Source: an uncultured Eubacteriales bacterium (GTDB lineage Bacteria > Bacillota > Clostridia > Christensenellales > Borkfalkiaceae). Taken from it: DNA of 6,532 nucleotides. Position numbers and translations under genes: made by a program. Below, piece by piece: positions 1 to 5,486 of the stretch. Each line of letters opens with the position of its first letter. The first letter of the stretch is position 1. The notes under the pieces were generated by a model. The model worked only from the letters and a program-made list of their open reading frames with translations, was not told the origin of the DNA and made no database searches. The stretch is taken from assembly GCA_902797515.1 (NCBI GenBank), contig CADBSX010000178.1:1-6532 (forward strand), given 5' to 3'.

Positions 1-45
1 CGACCTTCCTGACGGGCGGCGGAAGAATATAACGGGAAAAATAAA
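1..45 (+). other. Leader or tail of an upstream gene, cut by the window edge
   Basis: These 45 bases precede the first gene. Two plus-strand frames are open from the window edge. One ends at a TGA at 47-49, which would overlap the aroB ATG in the same ATGA arrangement seen at the aroB/aroC junction. The other ends at a TAA at 30-32, 13 bases before aroB. Either could be the last codons of an upstream operon gene. The piece is too short to identify a product or to choose between the frames, and I see no promoter in it. The tight packing of the rest of the operon makes an upstream partner likely, but that is inference. Confidence 0.3.
34..37 (+). promoter_or_regulatory. Weak ribosome binding site for aroB
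   Basis: GGGA followed by an A-rich stretch lies 8 bases upstream of the ATG at 46. It is a weak Shine-Dalgarno match compared with the one for aroC. The GGAAGA at 21-26 is too far away to serve this start. Confidence 0.4.
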
Positions 46-1059
46 ATGAAGATTACGGTAAGCGAAAAGAAAACGGAATACGAGGTAGTTATAGGGAAAG
101 GCTTGCTTTCCTCTTTCGGCGAGCGGTTTTCCGTTTCGGGAAAGACGCTTATAGTTTCCGACGACGGCGTCCCGCAAAAATACGCCGAAGAGGTCGCGAA
201 AGGATTAAAGTCCGTCTATAAGTTCGTTATTCCGCAGGGCGAGGGCAGCAAGAATTTAAAAAATTTCTCGGACGTCCTTGCGTTTATGCTCGAAAACGGC
301 TTTGAACGGACGGATAACGTCGTCGCGGTCGGCGGGGGCGTGGTCGGAGACCTCGCGGGATTCGTCGCCGCCTCGTATATGCGCGGCGTGAATTTTTACA
401 ACGTTCCGACCACCTTTCTCTCCGAGGTCGATTCCTCGATAGGCGGAAAGACCGCGATAGACTTTTGCGGCGTGAAAAATTCCGTCGGGGCGTTCTATCC
501 GCCGAAAGGCGTGCTTATAGATACCGATACGCTTAAAACGCTCGGAAAAAGACAACTTTCTTCCGGAATAGCGGAGTCCGTTAAAATGGCGGCGACTTTC
601 GATAAGGAACTATTTTCGCTTTTGGAAAATACGGACGATTTTGAACGCGACGCGGAAGAAATAATAAGAAAGTCGCTTGAAATAAAGAAACGCGTCGTTG
701 AAAACGACCTTAAAGAACAGGGACTTCGCCGCGCGCTCAACTTCGGACACACCGTCGGACACGCGATAGAAAGCGCTTGTTTTCCGCGCCTGTTGCACGG
801 CGAGTGCGTCGCTCTCGGTATGCTCGTATTTTCTTCGGAAGAGGTCAGGGAAAGGCTTTTGAAAGTCTATAAAAAGTATTCCCTTCCGACTTTCGCCGAT
901 TTTTCGGCGGACGGACTTCTGCCGTTTATAGAGAAAGACAAAAAGGCGGCGGGGGATAAAATAAACGTCGTTTACTGCGAAGAAATAGGCTCTTTCGGTT
1001 TCGGTAAAAGTACGCCGAGAGAGATCACGGATACGGTAAAGGAGGTATTCTCGAAATGA
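46..1059 (+). CDS. aroB: 3-dehydroquinate synthase AroB
   Basis: AroB is a cytoplasmic, NAD- and divalent-metal-dependent enzyme that converts DAHP to 3-dehydroquinate, the second step of the shikimate pathway. The 337 residues are slightly shorter than the usual 350-365 but collinear from end to end. The nucleotide-binding region carries GGGVVGDLAGF (residues 96-106). The family block PTTFLSEVDSSIGGKT (121-136) contains Asp129 and Lys135, and Lys144 follows. By alignment with known AroB enzymes the metal ligands are Glu177 (in GIAES), His235 (in NFGHTVGH) and His251 (in LHGE). Lys180, Lys223, Arg228/229 and His239 match other active-site positions. Glu127 stands where Gln or Met is more usual, a small oddity next to the active site. 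The ATG at 46 fits the expected N-terminus. The stop overlaps the aroC start by four bases (ATGA). Identity is secure. Confidence 0.97.
   Translation: MKITVSEKKTEYEVVIGKGLLSSFGERFSVSGKTLIVSDDGVPQKYAEEVAKGLKSVYKFVIPQGEGSKNLKNFSDVLAFMLENGFERTDNVVAVGGGVVGDLAGFVAASYMRGVNFYNVPTTFLSEVDSSIGGKTAIDFCGVKNSVGAFYPPKGVLIDTDTLKTLGKRQLSSGIAESVKMAATFDKELFSLLENTDDFERDAEEIIRKSLEIKKRVVENDLKEQGLRRALNFGHTVGHAIESACFPRLLHGECVALGMLVFSSEEVRERLLKVYKKYSLPTFADFSADGLLPFIEKDKKAAGDKINVVYCEEIGSFGFGKSTPREITDTVKEVFSK
1038..1046 (+). promoter_or_regulatory. Strong ribosome binding site for aroC inside aroB
   Basis: AAAGGAGGT is a near-perfect anti-16S match, 9 bases before the aroC ATG at 1056, and it lies within the last codons of aroB. 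It is the best Shine-Dalgarno site in the window. It fixes the aroC start and suggests that chorismate synthase is translated efficiently and coupled to aroB termination. Confidence 0.85.
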
Positions 1060-2156
1060 AAAACACGTTCGGAAATTCGCTTACGGTAACGCTTTTCGGC
1101 GAGAGCCACGGGGAGGCGATAGGCGCGGTTTTGGACGGGCTCGCCGCAGGGATAGAGATAGACGGAAAAAGCGTTTCGGACGCGCTCGCGAAAAGGCGGC
1201 CGTCGTTATCTACGGATACGGCGAGGAAAGAAAAGGACGAATACCGCATAATCAGCGGAGTTTACGGCGGAAAGACCACGGGAACGCCCCTTTGCGTCGT
1301 AATACCTAATACGGACGTGAAAAGCGGTGATTACGCCGAATTTTCGCATATCGCCCGCCCGTCGCACGCCGACTATACGGCATACGTCAAATACGGCGGG
1401 TATAACGATCACAGGGGCGGGGGACGTTTTTCGGGGCGCATAACCGCCGCGCTCGTCGCGGCGGGCGCGATAGTTTCTTCCGCGCTCGGAAAAACAGGGA
1501 TAAAGACGGGCACGCATATCCTTTCGGTCGCGGGCGTAAAAGACAGGGAATTTTCGGACGTCGCGGCGGACGTCGGCGAACTTCAAAAAAAGGCGTTCCC
1601 CGTCCTTTCGGACGTTGAAAACGAAATGACGGAAAAGATACTCGCCGCTAAAAAGGACGGCGACAGCGTCGGCGGGATATTGCAGACGGCGGTAGTCGGC
1701 GTTCCCGCAGGGATAGGCGAGCCGTGGTTCGATTCGGTCGAAAGCGTTCTTTCTCACGCGCTCTTTTCGATAGGCGGGATAAAGGGCGTCGAATTCGGCG
1801 CGGGCTTTAAATTCGCTGAAATGCGCGGGAGCGAGGCGAACGATCCGTTTTTCGCGGAAAGCGGAAAGATATATACGAAAACCAACAATAACGGCGGGAT
1901 CAACGGCGGGATAACGAACGGTATGCCGATAATTTTCAACTGCGCCGTAAAGCCTACGCCGTCTATCGCGAAAAGGCAGGAAACGGTTGACTTTAAAACC
2001 TGCGAAAACGCGGAGATCGAGGTAACGGGCAGACACGATCCCGCGATAATCAGGCGGGCGGCGGCGGTGGTGGACGCGGTGACCGCGATCGCGATAGCCG
2101 ACCTTCTGACGGTAAGATACGGAACGGACGTCCTTAAAAGGGGGATACCGGTTTGA
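1056..2156 (+). CDS. aroC: Chorismate synthase AroC
   Basis: AroC carries out the last common step, the anti-1,4-elimination of phosphate from EPSP to give chorismate, using reduced FMN. The 366 residues match the usual length of about 360. The N-terminal signature FGESHGEAIGAVLDG (residues 14-28) holds the first conserved catalytic His, His18. RPSHADYTAY (101-110) holds the second, His104; the usual Gly of RPGHAD is Ser here. HRGGGRFSGRITA (119-131) is the flavin/substrate loop in the FSGR form known from Clostridia rather than the SSARETA form of E. coli. GDSVGG (202-207) and the C-terminal GRHDPAIIRRA (325-335) complete the family pattern. No flavin reductase domain is attached, so the reduced FMN must come from elsewhere, as is usual in bacteria. 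The start is set by the strong ribosome binding site. The TGA stop overlaps the TTG start of the next gene. Confidence 0.97.
   Translation: MKNTFGNSLTVTLFGESHGEAIGAVLDGLAAGIEIDGKSVSDALAKRRPSLSTDTARKEKDEYRIISGVYGGKTTGTPLCVVIPNTDVKSGDYAEFSHIARPSHADYTAYVKYGGYNDHRGGGRFSGRITAALVAAGAIVSSALGKTGIKTGTHILSVAGVKDREFSDVAADVGELQKKAFPVLSDVENEMTEKILAAKKDGDSVGGILQTAVVGVPAGIGEPWFDSVESVLSHALFSIGGIKGVEFGAGFKFAEMRGSEANDPFFAESGKIYTKTNNNGGINGGITNGMPIIFNCAVKPTPSIAKRQETVDFKTCENAEIEVTGRHDPAIIRRAAAVVDAVTAIAIADLLTVRYGTDVLKRGIPV
2138..2145 (+). promoter_or_regulatory. Ribosome binding site supporting the TTG start of aroE-aroK
   Basis: AAGGGGGA ends 7 bases before the TTG at 2153. The next in-frame ATG is codon 60, well past the conserved substrate-binding N-terminus, so this site and the TTG decide the start. 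Confidence 0.75.
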
Positions 2157-3397
2157 AATACGGTCTTATCGGCAAAACTTTAAAACACAGTTTTTCGAAA
2201 GAGATACACGAAAGGATCGCCGGTTACGGATACGAACTTTCGGAGATCGCGCCCGAAGATTTAGGCGTTTTTTTAAAAAAAGCCGATTTTTCGGGGATAA
2301 ACGTCACTATACCGTATAAAGAGACGGTAATGCCGTACCTCGACGGAATTTCCGACGAGGCGAAAAAAATAGGCTGCGTAAACACCGTGATAAACAGGGG
2401 CGGAAAACTCTTCGGATACAATACCGACTATTACGGGCTGAAATCGCTGATACTGAAAAACGGGATAGACGTTTCGGGAAAGAAAGCGTTGATCATGGGC
2501 GGCGGCGGAACGTACAGGACGGCGAAAGCGGTGCTTTCCGATCTCGGCGCGAAAGAGATAATACGCGTAGGGCTCGAAAGGCAGTCCCCCGACGTTTTAT
2601 ACGGGGACGCGGCTAAGCGCCACGCCGACGCGAAGTTTATTTTGAACGCCACGCCCGTCGGCATGTTTCCCGACTGCGGCGGAAAACTTCTTTCCCTCGC
2701 CGATTTCCCCGAACTCGAAGGATATATCGACTGCGTGTACAATCCTCTGCGCACGGAAACGGTTTCGGAAGGGATAAGGCTCGGCAAAAAGGCGGAAGGC
2801 GGGCTTTATATGCTCGTAAAACAGGCGGAAAAAGCGGCGGAACTCTTCATGGGCGAGGATTTTAACGGCGCCTCTGACGGAATATACGAAGATCTCTTAC
2901 GCGAAAAGGAAAATATCGTGCTTATCGGTATGCCGTCGTCGGGGAAAAGCACCGTAGGGAAGATAGTCGCGGAAAAAAGCGGCAAGAAATTCGTCGATAC
3001 CGACGAACTCGTTCTTTCGGAAATAAAAACGCCTATAAAGGACTATTTTGAAGAGTACGGCGAAGAGAGTTTCCGTAAAATCGAAAAGTCGGTCGTAGAA
3101 AAAATATCTTCGCAAAATTCGCTCGTCATAGCGACGGGCGGCGGCGTTCCGCTCTCTTACGGAAACGTAAACGCGCTGAAAAGAAACGGACGAGTGTATT
3201 TTATCGACCGCTCGCCCGAAAATCTCGTTCCGACTTCCGACCGCCCGACGGCGCGGACGAGGTCGGCGATAGAGGAACTGTATAAAAAGAGGTACGCGGT
3301 ATATCTCGCGTCCGCCGACGTAAGGACGGACGGCGACCGCACGGCGGAAAAAGTCGCGGCGGATATTCTGAACGAATTTTACGGAAAGAGGGAATAG
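2153..3397 (+). CDS. aroEK: Bifunctional shikimate dehydrogenase / shikimate kinase (AroE-AroK fusion)
   Basis: This single 414-residue protein carries two consecutive pathway enzymes. Residues 1 to about 233 are shikimate dehydrogenase (dehydroshikimate to shikimate). They include the shikimate-binding HSFS (12-15), NVTIPYKE with catalytic Lys56, NTDYYG with Asp92, the Rossmann glycines MGGGGTYRTA (115-124), NATPVGM (165-171), DCVYNPLRT (193-201) and GLYMLVKQ (217-224, with Gln224). Residues 234-252 form a short charged linker. Residues 253-414 are shikimate kinase (shikimate to shikimate-3-phosphate), with the P-loop GMPSSGKST (259-267), DTD (282-284), FRKIE with Arg308 and Glu311, GGG (329-331), the lid SDRP (362-365) and Arg380. 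Both halves keep their key residues, so both are probably active. The reading frame is continuous through the junction. The usual Arg of the NADP clamp in AroE is displaced (see findings). Translation starts at TTG, overlapping the aroC stop. Similar fusions occur in Clostridia. Confidence 0.93.
   Translation: MKYGLIGKTLKHSFSKEIHERIAGYGYELSEIAPEDLGVFLKKADFSGINVTIPYKETVMPYLDGISDEAKKIGCVNTVINRGGKLFGYNTDYYGLKSLILKNGIDVSGKKALIMGGGGTYRTAKAVLSDLGAKEIIRVGLERQSPDVLYGDAAKRHADAKFILNATPVGMFPDCGGKLLSLADFPELEGYIDCVYNPLRTETVSEGIRLGKKAEGGLYMLVKQAEKAAELFMGEDFNGASDGIYEDLLREKENIVLIGMPSSGKSTVGKIVAEKSGKKFVDTDELVLSEIKTPIKDYFEEYGEESFRKIEKSVVEKISSQNSLVIATGGGVPLSYGNVNALKRNGRVYFIDRSPENLVPTSDRPTARTRSAIEELYKKRYAVYLASADVRTDGDRTAEKVAADILNEFYGKRE
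2268..2281 (+). repeat. T7A7 palindromic homopolymer tract inside aroE
   Basis: Seven T followed by seven A form a perfect 14-base palindrome over codons 39-43 of the aroE part. In the reading frame it reads as two tandem slippery heptamers, T TTT TTA and then A AAA AAA. Slipping to -1 or +1 meets a stop within about a dozen codons, so slippage would only truncate the protein. The tract is directly visible; any effect is inference. Confidence 0.5.
3387..3393 (+). promoter_or_regulatory. Ribosome binding site for aroA
   Basis: AGAGGGA lies 6 bases before the aroA ATG at 3400, inside the last codons of aroE-aroK. The stop-to-start gap is only two bases, so reinitiation by the same ribosome is plausible. 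Confidence 0.65.
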
Positions 3398-3399
3398 CG

Positions 3400-4608
3400 A
3401 TGATCGTAAAGATTGAAAAGGGAACGCCGAAAGGCGTATTTTACGCGCCCCCGTCCAAAAGTTACGCGCACAGACTTCTTATTCTCGGCGCGCTCGCGGG
3501 AAATTCGGAAATTTCGGGCGTAGGCTTTTCGGAAGATATAAAATCCACGTTGTCCTGCCTTTCGTCCCTCGGTTTCCCGTTCGGGATAAAGGGGGATACG
3601 GTCGTATTCGGAAAGGCGCGAACCGCCGTAAAAAAAGCCGAACTTTTCTGCGGCGAAAGCGGGAGCACTCTTCGGTTCATGATCCCCGTCGCGCTGTCTT
3701 TCGGCGGCGAATTTCTGTTCAATTGCTCGGAAAGGCTTGTATCCCGCGGGATAGGCGAGTACGAAAAGATATTCGGGGCGCAGGGCGTAGAATTTAAAAT
3801 CGGCAAAGACTTCATACTTATAAAAGGGAAAATTTCGCCCGAAAGGTTTGAAATAAGGGGAGACGTGTCGAGCCAATTCGCGACGGGACTGCTTTTCGCG
3901 CTCGCGATATCGGGCGGCGGGGAAATAAAGCCGACCGCGCCGCTTTTGAGCCGACCTTACGTGGATATAACGATAGATTGTCTTAAAAAATTCGGAGTTT
4001 CGGTAAAGGAAAAGGACGGCGTTTTTTCGCTCGGCGAAGAAAAAGAACTTAAAAGCGCGGCGGTAAAGGTCGAGGGCGACTATTCGAACGCGGCTTTTTT
4101 GGACGCTTTTTCCGTTTTAGGCGCGGACGTTTCCGTTACGGGGCTCGACGAAAATTCCGTTCAGGGCGACAGGGCGTATAAGAAACTCTTTTCGGAAATA
4201 AAAAAGGGATACTTGTCCTGCGATCTTTCGGATACGCCCGACCTCGCGCCCGTATGTTTCGCGCTTGCGGGGGCGTCTCGCGGCGGGAAGTTCACGGGCA
4301 CGGCGCGGCTGAAAATAAAAGAGAGCGACAGGGCGGAAGTCATGAAAGAGGAACTCTCGGCGTTCGGTATAACGCTTATCGTCCGTGAGGACGAAACGGA
4401 AGTCGTTCCGCCGAAAAACGGGCTTTTAAAGCCTTATAGGCGGCTTTCTTCGCATAACGACCACAGGATCGCGATGGCGCTTTCCGTTCTTTTAACTCTC
4501 ACGGGCGGCGAACTTTCGGGCGCGGAGGCGGTAAAAAAGAGTTATCCCGAATTTTTTGAAATATTGAAGGAACACGGTGTAAAGATAGAAAGTGAAACTC
4601 TGCAGTGA
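3400..4608 (+). CDS. aroA: 3-phosphoshikimate 1-carboxyvinyltransferase (EPSP synthase) AroA
   Basis: AroA transfers the enolpyruvyl group of PEP to shikimate-3-phosphate to form EPSP, in the cytoplasm. The 402 residues are a little under the usual 425-430, but both halves of the two-domain fold are present. Residues aligned with E. coli AroA active-site positions are PPSKSYAHR (17-25) with Lys20, Ser21 and Arg25; SSQF (157-160); DTPD with Asp281; KESDR (307-311) with Glu308 and Arg311; NDHR (353-356) with Arg356; and Lys380 in KKSYPEFF. The PEP/glyphosate loop reads GESGSTLRF (85-93), where E. coli has NAGTAMRP. The loop Gly is kept (Gly88), but its neighbours differ and the usual Pro is Phe93. 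The Arg-Pro pair near E. coli Arg124 is Arg116-Gly117. The last 17 bases overlap the tyrA start. The family assignment is secure; the loop looks like the variant common in Clostridia. Confidence 0.96.
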   Translation: MIVKIEKGTPKGVFYAPPSKSYAHRLLILGALAGNSEISGVGFSEDIKSTLSCLSSLGFPFGIKGDTVVFGKARTAVKKAELFCGESGSTLRFMIPVALSFGGEFLFNCSERLVSRGIGEYEKIFGAQGVEFKIGKDFILIKGKISPERFEIRGDVSSQFATGLLFALAISGGGEIKPTAPLLSRPYVDITIDCLKKFGVSVKEKDGVFSLGEEKELKSAAVKVEGDYSNAAFLDAFSVLGADVSVTGLDENSVQGDRAYKKLFSEIKKGYLSCDLSDTPDLAPVCFALAGASRGGKFTGTARLKIKESDRAEVMKEELSAFGITLIVREDETEVVPPKNGLLKPYRRLSSHNDHRIAMALSVLLTLTGGELSGAEAVKKSYPEFFEILKEHGVKIESETLQ

Positions 4609-5470
4609 TAGCAAGATATTGATAGTCGGTCTCGGACTTATAGGCGGAAGTTACGCGCAAGGGCTTTCCGCGAAGGGCTATGAAGTCGGCGGAATAGCGA
4701 AAAGCGCCGAAACGGTCGCTTACGCTCTCGGAAAGGGATATATTTCGAGCGGATATACCGAAGTAAATAAAGAATACGTCGGAAAATTCGACGTCGTTAT
4801 ATTCGCGCTCTATCCGAAAGTCTTTCTTTCGTGGCTTGAAAAATACGGCTCGTATATAAAGCGCGGGGCTTACGTGACCGACGTTACGGGCGTAAAGACT
4901 TCGGTGGTTTATAAGGCGCGGGAAATTTTGAGGGGAAGGGCGGAATTTATCGGCGCGCATCCTATGGCGGGCAAGGAAGTTTACGGGATAAAGAACGCGG
5001 ACTATAAAATTTTCAGAGGCGCGAACTATATCGTAACGCCCACCGCCGACAACACCGAGGACGCGAAAGAGATATGCGCCGATATAGGAAGAGCGCTCGG
5101 CTTTAAAAGAATATCTTTCCTCTCGCCCGAAGAGCACGACGAAATGATAGGCTTTCTGTCGCAACTCGCGCATATGATAGCCGTCGCGCTTATGGACTGC
5201 AAGGAATCGAAACATCTCGTCGATTACACGGGAAATTCCTTCCGCGATTTAACTCGCATAGCGGACATAAACGAGGATATGTGGACGGAACTCTTTCTTC
5301 TCAACAAAGACGAACTTATAAAACAGACCGATCTGTTTTCGGAAAAACTCAAAGAACTCCGCGACGCGCTCGCGGAAGAGGACGCCGAAAAAATGAAAGA
5401 GATGATGCGGCTTTCCTCGAAGAGAAGAAGATATTTCAACGTAAAACCGAAGGAAGAAAAGATTGAATAA
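4592..5470 (+). CDS. tyrA: Prephenate dehydrogenase (TyrA family; arogenate specificity not excluded)
   Basis: The enzyme oxidatively decarboxylates prephenate to 4-hydroxyphenylpyruvate, the committed tyrosine step; an arogenate preference cannot be ruled out from sequence. The 292 residues form a Rossmann domain with VGLGLIGGS (12-20), then GAHPMAGKE (121-129) with the catalytic His123, then the helical C-terminal domain with PEEHDE (179-184), SQLAH (190-194; many relatives have SHLPH), and NSFRDLTRIA (215-224) with Arg218 and Arg222. The protein ends in a Lys/Arg-rich tail with no room for the ACT domain found in Bacillus-type TyrA, and no chorismate mutase domain is fused as in E. coli TyrA. 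At the end of the second strand, where NAD enzymes usually have Asp, it has Ala-Lys-Ser (36-38). The GTG at 4592 is the first possible start after in-frame stops at 4580 and 4586. It is poorly served by a Shine-Dalgarno site and overlaps aroA by 17 bases. Confidence 0.92.
   Translation: MKLCSDSKILIVGLGLIGGSYAQGLSAKGYEVGGIAKSAETVAYALGKGYISSGYTEVNKEYVGKFDVVIFALYPKVFLSWLEKYGSYIKRGAYVTDVTGVKTSVVYKAREILRGRAEFIGAHPMAGKEVYGIKNADYKIFRGANYIVTPTADNTEDAKEICADIGRALGFKRISFLSPEEHDEMIGFLSQLAHMIAVALMDCKESKHLVDYTGNSFRDLTRIADINEDMWTELFLLNKDELIKQTDLFSEKLKELRDALAEEDAEKMKEMMRLSSKRRRYFNVKPKEEKIE
5450..5454 (+). promoter_or_regulatory. Upstream ribosome binding site that could serve a TTG start of the DAHP synthase
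   Basis: AAGGA at the end of tyrA lies 8 bases before an in-frame TTG at 5463. It would extend the DAHP synthase by eight residues (MNNGRTFT) and overlap tyrA by eight bases. It competes with the site at 5472-5476. Confidence 0.35.
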
Positions 5471-5471
5471 C

Positions 5472-5476
5472 GGGAG
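5472..5476 (+). promoter_or_regulatory. Ribosome binding site for the DAHP synthase ATG start
   Basis: GGGAG lies just after the tyrA stop and 10 bases before the ATG at 5487. A second ATG at 5493 is also in frame but is 16 bases away. With this site, translation starts close to the N-terminus usual for clostridial relatives (a short lead-in to KRKLPTPQE). Confidence 0.6.
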
Positions 5477-5486
5477 AACTTTTACT

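Noticed and set aside
1586..1592. A AAA AAG slippery heptamer in frame in aroC, as in the dnaX frameshift site
   Set aside because: The same heptamer recurs at other Lys-Lys codons (4533-4539, 5567-5573). No upstream Shine-Dalgarno stimulator or clear downstream hairpin was seen, and the -1 frame stops after about nine codons.
1890..1925. Repeated GGCGGGAT-like units in aroC
   Set aside because: They encode the conserved Gly-rich GGINGGITNG segment of chorismate synthase, so the repetition is protein-driven.
1206..2036. A long open reading frame on the minus strand opposite aroC (276 codons)
   Set aside because: It is antisense to a clearly conserved chorismate synthase, its translation is Arg/Tyr-rich with no recognisable motif, and codon bias of the plus-strand gene explains the lack of stops.
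2900..2960. Possibility that aroE and aroK are separate genes misread as one
   Set aside because: The frame is continuous with no stop through the linker, there is no ribosome binding site or good start codon just before the kinase P-loop, and the linker resembles that of known clostridial fusions.
3379..3876. A minus-strand open frame opposite the start of aroA (165 codons)
   Set aside because: It is antisense to the conserved N-terminal active-site region of EPSP synthase and has a low-complexity, Arg/Phe/Tyr-rich translation.
4499..5215. A long open reading frame on the minus strand opposite the aroA end and tyrA (238 codons)
   Set aside because: It spans two well-supported plus-strand genes, has no family features and no convincing ribosome binding site, and is best explained as a codon-bias shadow.
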